From: Rubinisphaera margarita
GTDB lineage: Bacteria > Planctomycetota > Planctomycetia > Planctomycetales > Planctomycetaceae
NCBI RefSeq assembly: GCF_022267515.1
Contig: NZ_JAKFGB010000012.1
Location: 744,001 to 808,000, forward strand
Reading direction: 5' to 3'
Length of the DNA stretch: 64,000 nt
Shown: positions 18,316-26,609 of the stretch, piece after piece
Layout of the letters: each line of letters starts with the position of its first letter
Position numbering within the stretch: the first letter of the stretch is position 1
Position numbers and translations under genes: made by a program
The notes under the pieces: generated by a model
What the model saw: the letters and a program-made list of their open reading frames with translations, nothing else
Databases searched by the model: none
Told to the model about the DNA's origin: nothing

Positions 18316-21174
18316 TCAGGTAGCAGCCTGCAACTTGGCCTGGATCGATTTCAAATCGTTACAGAGCAGAAGTAGCTCGTTTTCATACCGCGAGACCAGG
18401 GCATCCAGCAGCTGACCGCCCTGGTTTTTGACCTTCTCTTCGATTGCGAGGACCGTTTCGCAGGGTGGAAGGGACGTTCCGAAGTTGTAAACCAGCCCCT
18501 TGAGTCGATGGGCCCGCTGACCAGCCGTTTCCCAGTCTTGCTGGGAGATCGCATCTTTCAATCCGTCGAGCTGCTCTGGATAGTCTTCGCAGAACATAGT
18601 GATCATGTCAGAAAACAGACCGGGATCATCGCCCATGCGCCGCAATGCTTCACGATATGTCTGAGGAACCGCGAACTCCTCTTTCTTCTGCGGCTGATTG
18701 TTCAGATGGGGCTGATCGGTCACGTGAGGTACTTTCGTAGTCTGACGTCCTCGGGGGCGCGAGAGGGTCTCAATCATTCGCAGTAGTGCCACCGAATCGA
18801 CGGGCTTGGACAGGTAATCGGAAGCACCGGCGTCGAGGCAACGTTCGCGATCCCCTTTCATCGTATGGGCGGTGAGAGCGACAATTGGAATCGGATTCGC
18901 GACTCCGGATTCCCGTTCACTTTGCCTGATGGCCTTGGTGGCCTGCAGACCGTCCATCGTGGGCATTTGCATGTCCATCAGAATCGTGTCGAACTGCTCC
19001 GTGTAATACAGGTCGAGAGCTTCCCGGCCGTTGTTCGCCAAAACGACCTCATGTCCTCGTTTGAGCAGGATCTGTTGCACGACCTTCTGGTTGGCGGGGG
19101 TGTCTTCGGCCACCAGGATGCGGAGTGGCTGCGTGTCGGTCCGATGGATCTTCTTTTGATGAATGACGTCGCGCGGACGCCCGCTCAAAAGCTTGATCAG
19201 CGTGTCCATCAGCGTCGATTGCCCGACCGGTTTTTCCACGAATCCGTCGATTGGCAGGGATTCGCAGCGGGTTTCGAACATCGTCCGATCAGCCGACGAG
19301 AGCATCAACAGGGTGAGGTCAGGCTGCAGACCTGCGGAATGAACAGCTTCCACGAGATCGAATCCATCGATTTCCGGCATCAGACCATCGACAAGCAGAA
19401 CGCGGTATTGAGGGATGAGTCCCTGGATCTTCGCGTCCTTGAGAATCGAGAGGGCTTCAGAAGCTGAGGAAGCGACATCCACTTCCATTCGCCAGTTGAG
19501 CAACGTGGACTTCAGTGTCCGCAAACTGGTCTTGTTGTCATCAACAATGAGAACGCGAGCGCCCTGAAAATCGTCAATGGTGATCGAACGCGTTGGTGGC
19601 GTGCTCGTGGCCGTTCCGAGCGGCAACGGGACCCGAACATCAAACTGACTCCCCGATCCGAACTCACTGCTCACCGTGATGGAACCATGCATCTGCTGCG
19701 TGATCTCTTTGCAGATGGCCAGTCCGAGACCGGTGCCCACGTAACTTCGAGTAGGGGAGGCATCAACCTGCGTGAAGGGCGAGAAGATACGATCCTGATC
19801 CTCGGTCGAGATACCGATTCCGGTATCAATAACACTGATCAGAACATCTGCGACATCGTCATCGTCGTTCATCTCGGCCGTGACATCGATGAAGACTTCG
19901 CCCTGCTCGGTGAACTTGATGGCGTTGGACACGATGTTGACGACGACCTGTCGCAGCCGGTTCTTGTCTCCGATGACAAACTTGGGGACGTCGGGCGCGA
20001 TGTGCGAAATCAGTTCGAGCCCTTTCTCGTGGGCCCGCAGCGAGAGCGTTTTCAGAGTCTGGTCGATCAAATGCGGCAGATTGAAAGCGGCGTTGTCGAG
20101 TTCAAAATGCCCGGTCTCCATCCGCGAAAAGTCGAGGATGTCGTTGATCAGATAGGTCAACGTCTGGGCCGCTTCCCGGGCCGTCTGCACATAGTCCCGC
20201 ATAACGTCCGAAATGTCTTCATCGAGTGCCAGATCGGTCATGCCGATGATGGCATTCAGGGGAGTCCGTAGTTCATGGCTGATATTGGCCAGGAACTCGG
20301 TCTTCGATTTGTTCCCCGATTCCGCCAGGTCGAGAGCGTGCCTCAATTCTTCCTGGAAGCGGGCATTCTCGCTGCGATCGAGAACGAAGGCGATGACAAC
20401 GTCTTCATGAGTCGTCGCTGCGGCTCCAACAAGAACGTTCTTCTTCTCACCCGACTTCGTGATCACCTTCTTCTCATACGGCGTCACACGGCGGCTCTCG
20501 ATGACTTCATCGACCGCCTGGCGATCTCGCTCGGTGTACTCCTCGGGAGTCAGATCTTTCCAGTTCAACGCCCCTTCGTCGAGCTCGGCACGCGTGTAGC
20601 CGACAATGTCGAGCAAGGCATCATTGGCTTCGAGGATCGGCCCCTGCAGCCGGCACAGCATGACTCCGATGACGTTGGAATCGATCAGGTCGCGATAAGT
20701 CGTTTCCAAGGCGGTCAGCTTTCGCTGCGTTGAGAGGATCTGCTCGTAATATTCGCGGGAATTACGCTCGGCGACCTTGGCTTTCGCTTCATTGGTCAGC
20801 GCGACCCGCTCAACGCGCTGAAGCATTCCGATCAGACTGCAGATCAGCCCGCCTTCGAACAGGAAGACCCCGACCTTGGCGAAGGGAGTGAGTGAGAACT
20901 GATCCACGCTCAATTCAAAGGGCATGAAGAAATAAAGGATGAACAGAGCACTGGTCGCGAGAGCCGTTACACCGGCTTTCAACCCCCCCAGTCGGGCTGC
21001 GGCAATGATCCCAGCCGGGAAGAGCAGAAAGGGCGTCTCCGTTTGATCGAAGCCGTAGTCGAGAAAGAATTTGCAGATCAAAGCGACAATGGCCGCGCAA
21101 ATCCCGATAGCCGCGGAACGGATTAAGTCCCGCGACCCTGAAGACTTGTCAGGAGGGTTCGCATTGCTCAACAT
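18316..21174 (-). CDS. Hybrid sensor histidine kinase (TM-PAS-HisKA-HATPase-REC-REC-Hpt)
   Basis: 952 residues. The N-terminus has about four membrane helices (SAAIGICAAIVALICKFFLD and following, DUF4118-like). Next come a PAS domain (~160-275), HisKA with H-box FLANISHELRTPLNAIIG (~296), and HATPase_c with N-box (RQVVVNIVSNAIKFT) and G boxes (DTGIGIS, GTGLGLAI). Then REC1 (VLIVDDNKTS, acceptor Asp in LLVDGLMP), REC2 (ILVAEDTPANQ, acceptor Asp in ILMDMQMP) and a C-terminal Hpt domain (RAHRLKGLVYNFG). It is a phosphorelay kinase at the inner membrane. The NtrC-type regulator is encoded upstream in the same direction, 394 bp away; pairing of the two is an inference from position. Confidence 0.93.
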   Translation of the reverse strand: MLSNANPPDKSSGSRDLIRSAAIGICAAIVALICKFFLDYGFDQTETPFLLFPAGIIAAARLGGLKAGVTALATSALFILYFFMPFELSVDQFSLTPFAKVGVFLFEGGLICSLIGMLQRVERVALTNEAKAKVAERNSREYYEQILSTQRKLTALETTYRDLIDSNVIGVMLCRLQGPILEANDALLDIVGYTRAELDEGALNWKDLTPEEYTERDRQAVDEVIESRRVTPYEKKVITKSGEKKNVLVGAAATTHEDVVIAFVLDRSENARFQEELRHALDLAESGNKSKTEFLANISHELRTPLNAIIGMTDLALDEDISDVMRDYVQTAREAAQTLTYLINDILDFSRMETGHFELDNAAFNLPHLIDQTLKTLSLRAHEKGLELISHIAPDVPKFVIGDKNRLRQVVVNIVSNAIKFTEQGEVFIDVTAEMNDDDDVADVLISVIDTGIGISTEDQDRIFSPFTQVDASPTRSYVGTGLGLAICKEITQQMHGSITVSSEFGSGSQFDVRVPLPLGTATSTPPTRSITIDDFQGARVLIVDDNKTSLRTLKSTLLNWRMEVDVASSASEALSILKDAKIQGLIPQYRVLLVDGLMPEIDGFDLVEAVHSAGLQPDLTLLMLSSADRTMFETRCESLPIDGFVEKPVGQSTLMDTLIKLLSGRPRDVIHQKKIHRTDTQPLRILVAEDTPANQKVVQQILLKRGHEVVLANNGREALDLYYTEQFDTILMDMQMPTMDGLQATKAIRQSERESGVANPIPIVALTAHTMKGDRERCLDAGASDYLSKPVDSVALLRMIETLSRPRGRQTTKVPHVTDQPHLNNQPQKKEEFAVPQTYREALRRMGDDPGLFSDMITMFCEDYPEQLDGLKDAISQQDWETAGQRAHRLKGLVYNFGTSLPPCETVLAIEEKVKNQGGQLLDALVSRYENELLLLCNDLKSIQAKLQAAT

Positions 21175-21567
21175 TTCGCAACAGATGCCGGAGTCATGAG
21201 AGGATCCAGAAGATCTTGGCGGTCTTCATCAAGGGAGTAAGTCATGTGCACTTCAGGGGCCCGCAGCATTTGGTGGCGAGTCGAACGACGGCAACACAGA
21301 ACCTTACACTGGAGAGGAATAAGGGGCCCACAGACAGGGGGGAGAATTCACTTAACAGGCAGTCGCGCAGAATGTCACCATCGCGGTCAAAAGCTGCACC
21401 TTTCATGCCGGGGAGCCACCCCGACTTCAAAAACATCGTGTCGTTGTAAGGTGTCTTCTGGTAACCAGATACGTGGTTGTTCGGCAGTCACCTATGGGCG
21501 CAGTTACACCTCGCCCACTGGTTCCTGACACGTCATGCTGAACGCTCAGCGATCAATTTCGCGAACT
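21175..21567. other. Non-coding gap between kinase and NtrC-type regulator
   Basis: 393 bases. Open frames here are short and have unnatural composition. I see no sigma54 element, RNA fold with a T-run, or repeat. Confidence 0.5.
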
Positions 21568-23040
21568 CTACTCTTGATCTCCATCCTGATCCTTCTCCCC
21601 CTCCACCAGCACGTTGCTGTCGAAGCGGATTCCGAAAGTCTGAATCCGGTCCCGTATTTTTCCCCGAGTGATCCCCAGGATCTCCGAGGCTCGCGTCTGA
21701 TTGCCTCCGGTATGTTGAAGCACCCGTGTCAGCAACAGTTTTTCCATGATCTCCAGCGTTTCCGCATACAGATCGGTACTGTTGGCTTTCAGTCGCGAAT
21801 TAATGAACGAGCCGATATCAATCCCGGAATCGTCCTTGCTCTTCTGGGGCGATACCTGGGAACGTCTTCCGTGTCGAACTTCCGCCGGGATCGAGTCAGG
21901 AACGATGACTGTCCCGGTCGTATTGATCAGGGACTGACGGATCACGCTCTGTAATTCGCGAACGTTGCCCGGCCAGTTGTAGGCCTGGTAAACCGCCAGC
22001 GCGTCCGGAGAAATCCCGACGACCTCCTGCTTGTCCAGTTCGAGTCGAACCTTGGAGAAGAAGTATTCAATCAGTTTGACGATGTCGTCGCCCCGTTCCT
22101 GCAACGGAGGCAGATTGATCGTAATCCCGTTGAGGCGGTAGTAGAGGTCGGCGCGGTACTCGCCATTTTTAACCATTTGCTCCAGATCGCGATTGGTCGC
22201 GGCGACGATGCGGACGTCGGTCGAAATCGTTTCGTTACCCCCGACTCGTTCGAACTTCTGTTCCTGCAGCAATCGCAGCACCTTGCCCTGCACGAGCGGT
22301 GTCATGTCGCCAATTTCATCCAGGAACAGCGTGCCGCCATTACATTGCTCGAACTTGCCGATGCGACGCTTGTCGGCTCCGGTGAATGACCCCTTCTCGT
22401 GTCCGAACAATTCGCTTTCCAGAAGCTGATCGGGAATCGCGGCACAGTTGACCGCCATGAAGGGCTCTTCTGATCGGTTGCTGTACTGGTAGATGGCACG
22501 GGCAACGAGTTCCTTCCCCGATCCGCTTTCGCCGCGAATCAGGACGGTCACGTTCTGCTTCGCAACCCGGCCGACCTGCTTGAAGACCTCCATCATCTGG
22601 GTGCTCGACCCGACGAACAGATCCCCCTGCACCTCTGCGGTCGAGATGGCTTCGACCGCGACGGGGATATTCATCAGCTGCTTCGACTCAATTGCCGATT
22701 GAACGAGCGTATTGAGCTGCGTCAGGTCCAGAGGCTTGGTTACGTAATCGAAGGCACCGAGTTGCATGGCACGAATTGCCGTGGCGCTGTCGGTTCCTGC
22801 CGTGATGAAGATGACGGGCGTCTTCCGGTCGATCTCGCGGATTCTCTGAAAGACCTCGAGACCCGATGTCTTGGGAAGCATGATATCCAGGAGAATGACG
22901 TCTGGCTTCATCTCCAGAACCAGATTGAGCCCCTGTTGACTCTCTTCGGCTTCATGCACTTCGCAATCGATGCGCTGCAGGGAATGAGAAACCATGTGCC
23001 GAATTGCGCGGTCATCGTCGATGATCAAGACAATAGGCAT
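21568..23040 (-). CDS. NtrC-family sigma54-dependent response regulator
   Basis: 490 residues in the classic order. The receiver domain has VLIIDDDRAIRHM and acceptor Asp in VILLDIMLPKTSG. The AAA+ domain has Walker A GESGSGKEL, the sigma54-contact loop as GSFTGA (usually GAFTGA), Walker B GTLFLDEIGDM, and the arginine-finger region after AATNRDLE. The C-terminus has a Fis-type helix-turn-helix (LLTRVLQHTGGNQTRASEIL, then GITRGKIRDRI). It activates sigma54 RNA polymerase from upstream sites. Three sigma54-type promoters with a shared upstream palindrome occur in this window, the nearest 1 kb away, so this protein is the best local candidate for their activator. Its own promoter region (23041-23302) shows nothing clear. 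Confidence 0.95.
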   Translation of the reverse strand: MPIVLIIDDDRAIRHMVSHSLQRIDCEVHEAEESQQGLNLVLEMKPDVILLDIMLPKTSGLEVFQRIREIDRKTPVIFITAGTDSATAIRAMQLGAFDYVTKPLDLTQLNTLVQSAIESKQLMNIPVAVEAISTAEVQGDLFVGSSTQMMEVFKQVGRVAKQNVTVLIRGESGSGKELVARAIYQYSNRSEEPFMAVNCAAIPDQLLESELFGHEKGSFTGADKRRIGKFEQCNGGTLFLDEIGDMTPLVQGKVLRLLQEQKFERVGGNETISTDVRIVAATNRDLEQMVKNGEYRADLYYRLNGITINLPPLQERGDDIVKLIEYFFSKVRLELDKQEVVGISPDALAVYQAYNWPGNVRELQSVIRQSLINTTGTVIVPDSIPAEVRHGRRSQVSPQKSKDDSGIDIGSFINSRLKANSTDLYAETLEIMEKLLLTRVLQHTGGNQTRASEILGITRGKIRDRIQTFGIRFDSNVLVEGEKDQDGDQE

Positions 23041-23302
23041 AGCTAAATTCGTTCGCTTTCTAACTCACGGCTGGTGAGGATTTACTGGATGGCAAGCCGT
23101 GTGGCCCAATTTCCCGCCTGTGCTGTCTACGGCGACAGCCCTCTCGATCCAGCTGAGAGGAACGTTAGCGATCGGCTGCTGGCGGGAACGGCAACCGATT
23201 CGTCACTCATGTCGCCAGTCGATTCTACAGTTTCCACCCTGAGCACGCATCCGATTTCGAGGGAATCGCAGCGAGCCGGAGGCGTTGATCCCGGACGCGG
23301 TC

Positions 23303-23884
23303 TTAGAATGGCCAGAACTCATAGGTCGCATAAAGCGCAAGGCAGGAGGTCACGAGTCCCGTGAACACGAATAAGCCGTCGCGAGACGTCAGTCCCAATG
23401 AGAAGAGGACGATCGCTCCGCTGGGAATCGCGACCCCCCAGGGGATCAGCGCGAGAGGATAAAACGTCAGCGCGAGAAGAATGGCCAGGCCGGCCACGAT
23501 TTGACTGAAAGGGGTCTTCGTCAACATGGTCCAGCGCTTGGCCAGCCACTGATCGACCCACTTCGCCCAAGGGCGGATCTTGTCGGTCCCGTTGCTGAGC
23601 TTCTCGCGCTTGAACGAGATCGACATCAAGCGTGAGGGGAGCCAGGGGTGCTTTCTGTTCAACAGAAGTTGACTGGCGATCAGGATGATCATCGTTCCTG
23701 TAATGACCGACATGCCCGGAATCGCTCCCAAGGGCGAAAGCGCGATGAACGAGGGCAAAAGCAGGAGAGGCCCGAATGAGCGGCTTTCCACGGTGCCCAT
23801 AAGATCGCTGAGCGTTATGGTCTCGCCATCTGTTTTCTCGACGAGGCGGTCGAGCAGGTCTTCCAGGTTTTCTACGTCAGACAT
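23303..23884 (-). CDS. ExoD-like (exopolysaccharide synthesis) membrane protein
   Basis: 193 residues from the ATG at 23884 (a TTG sits one codon upstream). The cytosolic N-terminus (LEDLLDRLVEKTDGETITLS) and following hydrophobic segments (SFGPLLLLPSFIALSPLGAI, PGMSVITGTMIILIASQLLL, IVAGLAILLALTFYPLALIP, a C-terminal helix near LVTSCLALYATYEF) match the ExoD family. ExoD proteins are inner-membrane proteins tied to exopolysaccharide or alkaline-stress phenotypes; the molecular activity is unknown. A possible sigma54 element lies 60 bp upstream on this strand. Confidence 0.85.
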   Translation of the reverse strand: MSDVENLEDLLDRLVEKTDGETITLSDLMGTVESRSFGPLLLLPSFIALSPLGAIPGMSVITGTMIILIASQLLLNRKHPWLPSRLMSISFKREKLSNGTDKIRPWAKWVDQWLAKRWTMLTKTPFSQIVAGLAILLALTFYPLALIPWGVAIPSGAIVLFSLGLTSRDGLFVFTGLVTSCLALYATYEFWPF

Positions 23885-23944
23885 CAAGCAGGCCCGATCT
23901 TGGAGGTGTAATCAACTCAGGCAGTAAATCTGCCGACTAGATGA

Positions 23945-23959
23945 GCACATTCTGCGCCA
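23945..23959 (-). promoter_or_regulatory. Possible sigma54 -24/-12 element for the ExoD-like gene
   Basis: On the minus strand the sequence TGGCGCAGAATGTGC keeps GG and GC exactly 10 bases apart, as in sigma54 promoters, but differs from TGGCAC-N5-TTGC at two positions. It lies about 60 bp before the ExoD start. Weaker than the three plus-strand elements in this window. Confidence 0.4.
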
Positions 23960-23991
23960 GATGAAGTTCGGCTGCCAAATCAATGCGGTGG

Positions 23992-24008
23992 TGGTCGCTC
24001 GGCGACCA
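23992..24008. promoter_or_regulatory. Upstream activator palindrome (site A)
   Basis: TGGTCG-CTCGG-CGACCA, a perfect inverted repeat (arms extend to 7 bp: TGGTCGC/GCGACCA). Its centre is about 93 bp upstream of the -24 GG of the DUF2383 promoter, and about 42 bp from the weak ExoD element on the other strand. The same motif recurs at 35135, 61535 and 61566. Confidence 0.65.
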
Positions 24009-24090
24009 GCCCGACTTCGAAAGGCTCGAATCTGACGAAAGATGGTGGAGGGCTTGACCTCATATACAGCCCACAAAGGCTCCGCCGACA

Positions 24091-24106
24091 TTGGCACGCG
24101 CTTTGC
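24091..24106 (+). promoter_or_regulatory. Sigma54 promoter upstream of the DUF2383 gene
   Basis: TTGGCACGCGCTTTGC is a full match to the consensus TGGCAC-N5-TTGC with GG and GC 10 bases apart. A transcript would begin near 24118, giving a leader of about 300 bases before the DUF2383 ATG. Confidence 0.75.
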
Positions 24107-24222
24107 GAAATCCTCAAGTTATTCCTGGCCTACGGCTTTCGATTCCGTGTCCTTCTCTTCACTACCGACCCTGGTCGGTGGAGAAATACGAAAGCCTTGA
24201 TCGACCGAAGGAGTGAAACAGC

Positions 24223-24276
24223 ATGGTGCTGAGTTCACTGCCGTCCGCGACGGACGATTCGGAATCTGGTCAGTGA
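24223..24276 (+). CDS. Possible 17-residue leader ORF
   Basis: ATG at 24223 with AAGGAG nine bases upstream, encoding MVLSSLPSATDDSESGQ and then TGA. It lies in the long leader between the sigma54 promoter and the DUF2383 gene. The ribosome site is the only positive evidence. An inverted repeat CGTCCG-CGA-CGGACG lies inside it (24242-24256), and another, ACCGACC-CT-GGTCGGT, lies at 24164-24179. It could be a leader peptide or chance. Confidence 0.3.
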   Translation: MVLSSLPSATDDSESGQ

Positions 24277-24422
24277 CTGCGACTATTTACGGATCGCAGG
24301 ACACGGAGCAGATGACTCACAGAAGGTAACCGAGTTTGACATCGGAGTCATCTGGCGAAACCTCAGAGGCAAGCGGACCGTTGGTCAGGCTTGTCGGAAC
24401 TATTCGAAAGGAAGTGTTCAAA

Positions 24423-24890
24423 ATGGCTACGGAAACCAAACTGAATCTCAAACAATCGACCATCGAAAAGCTGCAGGATCTGATCCAGGTCAATATCGAT
24501 AGTGCCAAGGGCTTCAACGAAGCAGCCGACAATGTCGATGACACGATCCTCAGCGAGAAACTCCGCCAGGTCGCCAATGAGCGGCAGCGTCAGGCGACTG
24601 AACTGCAGGACTATGTCTGTGCAAACAACGAAGAGCCTCGACGTGAAGGTTCTTACGCCGCCTCGATGCATCGCACCTGGATGGACATTCGGGCGATGTT
24701 CTCGTCGAATGACACCTACGCAATCATGGCGGAAGCTGAGCGTGGGGAAGACAAGATTAAGGAAGCCTACGAGGATGCTTTGAAGGACGAGCCGGGCACG
24801 GCTATGAATGATGTCCTGCTGCGTCAGTATGAAGACGTGAAGAGCATCCACGACAGTGTTCGTGACATTCGCGATTCACTCAAGTCCTAA
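24423..24890 (+). CDS. DUF2383 / PA2169-family four-helix-bundle protein
   Basis: 155 residues from the ATG at 24423, chosen for AAAGGAAG eight bases upstream and because the family begins near this point; an earlier in-frame ATG at 24336 lacks such a site. The ferritin-like four-helix pattern is clear (TIEKLQDLIQVNIDSAKGFN, then LRQVANERQRQATELQDYV, and a C-terminal helix with LRQYEDVKSIHDSVRDIRD). Family members are stress-linked small proteins of unknown activity. It is the first gene after the sigma54 promoter at 24091 and is followed by a terminator-like hairpin at 24987. Confidence 0.88.
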   Translation: MATETKLNLKQSTIEKLQDLIQVNIDSAKGFNEAADNVDDTILSEKLRQVANERQRQATELQDYVCANNEEPRREGSYAASMHRTWMDIRAMFSSNDTYAIMAEAERGEDKIKEAYEDALKDEPGTAMNDVLLRQYEDVKSIHDSVRDIRDSLKS

Positions 24891-24986
24891 TCACAGGCCT
24901 GCCAGAACCAGCCGGGCAGTTAAGCGGCATCGTCCGCGTACGGCTGAAGAAATAAACGAGAACCAAGGGCGAGCGAGAGCTCGCAG

Positions 24987-25019
24987 AAGCCGCTTCGTTC
25001 ACTCGGAGCGGCTTTCTTT
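24987..25019 (+). terminator. Terminator-like hairpin between DUF2383 and PGPGW genes
   Basis: 8-bp stem AAGCCGCT / AGCGGCTT with a 12-base loop, followed by TCTTT. It probably ends most DUF2383 transcripts, though the imperfect T-run may allow read-through into the next gene. Confidence 0.6.
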
Positions 25020-25084
25020 ACACAATGACAACACGAACCGTCGGACACGACCAGCGGGTCATTCATCGCCAAGGATTGTCAACG

Positions 25085-25411
25085 ATGTCCAATCAAGTGA
25101 AATCAAGCAGCTGGCAGCTGATCCGGCAAATCGCCGTGGGAATCGCCGGCGGGATCGTGATCCTGCTCGGCGGGATCATGCTGGTCACACCCGGTCCCGG
25201 GCTGGTGATGATCGCAGTGGGCCTGGCAATTCTGGGGACCGAGTTTGTCTGGGCCCGCCACCTGCGGAATCGCGTTCAGAAATACGTACGCGAGAAAGTC
25301 GATAATGCCCGAAATCGGAAGCGTGATTCTGAGCAGAAAAGCAAAAGCCCGGCAGAGACCTCCCGACGGACAAAGCGTTTGATCGAACGAGATACGGTCA
25401 ACGTCAGCTGA
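25085..25411 (+). CDS. PGPGW-motif small membrane protein
   Basis: 108 residues from the ATG at 25085, with AAGGA nine bases upstream; an ATG at 25025 has no such site. Two hydrophobic stretches flank the motif TPGPG (IAVGIAGGIVILLGGIMLV and LVMIAVGLAILGTEFVW). A long basic tail follows (RNRKRDSEQKSKSPAETSRR). This matches the PGPGW transmembrane family of unknown role. Its 3' end overlaps the convergent wrbA-like gene by 8 bp. Confidence 0.85.
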   Translation: MSNQVKSSSWQLIRQIAVGIAGGIVILLGGIMLVTPGPGLVMIAVGLAILGTEFVWARHLRNRVQKYVREKVDNARNRKRDSEQKSKSPAETSRRTKRLIERDTVNVS

Positions 25412-26015
25412 CCAGTTTTCTGGTCAGCTTCGCGACGTGCTCACCCTGAAAACGGGCAATACTTAACTCGTTTTCAGTAGGCTGCCGACTGCCGTCGGCA
25501 TCTGCCATGGTCGTCGCTCCGTAAGGTGTGCCGCCCGTGATTTCGGACATCACCGTGAGTCCGGGACACGAATACGGCACCCCTACGATGACCATTCCGT
25601 GGTGCAACAGCGTGGTGTGGAAGCTGGTGATCGTCGTTTCCTGCCCACCATGCTGAGATCCCGTGGAGGCGAAGACGCTTCCAATCTTGCCAATGAGCGA
25701 CCCTTTCTTCCACAGCCCACCTGTCGCGTCCAGCAGCGCCCTCATCTGCGCCGCCATGTTCCCGAATCGGGTGGGTGTGCCGAAGATAATGGCGTCTGCT
25801 TCGGCAAGCTGGGCGGGCGCAATCAAGGGAATGTGCTCGAATGCTTTCTTCGCCTCAGCTGCCCCCATCTTCTCCAGGATTTCGTCGGAGAGAGTTTCCT
25901 CCACCTGAAAAAGGCTGACTTCCGATCCCTCGACAGACTTCGCCCCGTCGGACACTGCTTGGGCCATCTGGTAGACATGGCCGTAAGTGCTATAGAAAAC
26001 GACATAGATCTTCAT
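25404..26015 (-). CDS. wrbA: WrbA-type NAD(P)H:quinone oxidoreductase
   Basis: 203 residues, the usual WrbA length. The flavodoxin-like FMN loop (VVFYSTYGHVYQMAQAV) and WrbA segments GTPTRFGNMAAQMRALLDAT, FASTGSQHGGQETTI and GVPYSCPG are all present. It reduces quinones by two electrons in the cytosol, a response to oxidative or electrophile stress. It stands alone on this strand. Confidence 0.94.
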   Translation of the reverse strand: MKIYVVFYSTYGHVYQMAQAVSDGAKSVEGSEVSLFQVEETLSDEILEKMGAAEAKKAFEHIPLIAPAQLAEADAIIFGTPTRFGNMAAQMRALLDATGGLWKKGSLIGKIGSVFASTGSQHGGQETTITSFHTTLLHHGMVIVGVPYSCPGLTVMSEITGGTPYGATTMADADGSRQPTENELSIARFQGEHVAKLTRKLVS

Positions 26016-26093
26016 GGGAACTCCCCGATCGGCAAAGTCTCTGCGAGTGGACGTTCATTTTCGTTTGCGCTGATCTTGTGAGCTTCAAGCCGC

Positions 26094-26537
26094 CTATTCC
26101 GTCTTCAGGTCGAAGTTCTCGGTATCCGATCCGGAACTGACATCCGCGGTCAGCTCGGTTTCGCTGTGGTATTTGGGCGGCAAGAGTTCTTCTCTCGCTT
26201 CCACGAGTGGCTGATCTCCTTCTCCACCGGACAGTGCGCGTTCCGTCGTGATAGTCACCTGATGCTGACCGGGTACGGCTCCGTCACGATCGGCACTGTA
26301 CTTCAACGTATAGTTGCCGCTGGCATCGGTGACCCCGGTGGAGCTGCGACCTTCGGCTGGGATAAACGTAACCGTTGCTCCTTCGAGCGGCTGGCCATCG
26401 AGCGTCACTGTTCCTGAGACTGACGACAAATCGGGTCCGGAGGATGACCCTCCACAGCCGATCAGGACGATGCTGCATAGCATTGCCAATGCGAGTTGAA
26501 TGGAAGAGCGAGTGCGAAGCGGAGAATACGTAATCAT
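26094..26537 (-). CDS. Lipoprotein with carboxypeptidase-regulatory-like (transthyretin-type) domain
   Basis: 147 residues from the ATG at 26537, chosen because it opens directly into a lipoprotein signal (RSSIQLALAMLCSIVLIGCG, lipobox LIGC). A GTG at 26576 would add an extension with no signal character. The mature part has the motif VSGTVTLDGQPLEGATVTFI followed by STGVTDASGNYTLKY, typical of the small exported beta-sandwich lipoproteins that are abundant in planctomycetes. It follows the PhoD-like gene on the same strand, 72 bp away, so the two are probably co-transcribed. Function unknown. Confidence 0.85.
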   Translation of the reverse strand: MITYSPLRTRSSIQLALAMLCSIVLIGCGGSSSGPDLSSVSGTVTLDGQPLEGATVTFIPAEGRSSTGVTDASGNYTLKYSADRDGAVPGQHQVTITTERALSGGEGDQPLVEAREELLPPKYHSETELTADVSSGSDTENFDLKTE

Positions 26538-26609
26538 GGGAGCACTTTCGAAAGGGGGCATAGGAAGTGAAGACACGGGCGGAACGGTTACTCGTTCAGA
26601 GAGGAGGCT

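Noticed and set aside
18865..20733. Plus-strand open frames of 150-200 codons opposite the hybrid kinase
   Set aside because: Antisense shadows of kinase domains whose motifs are complete.
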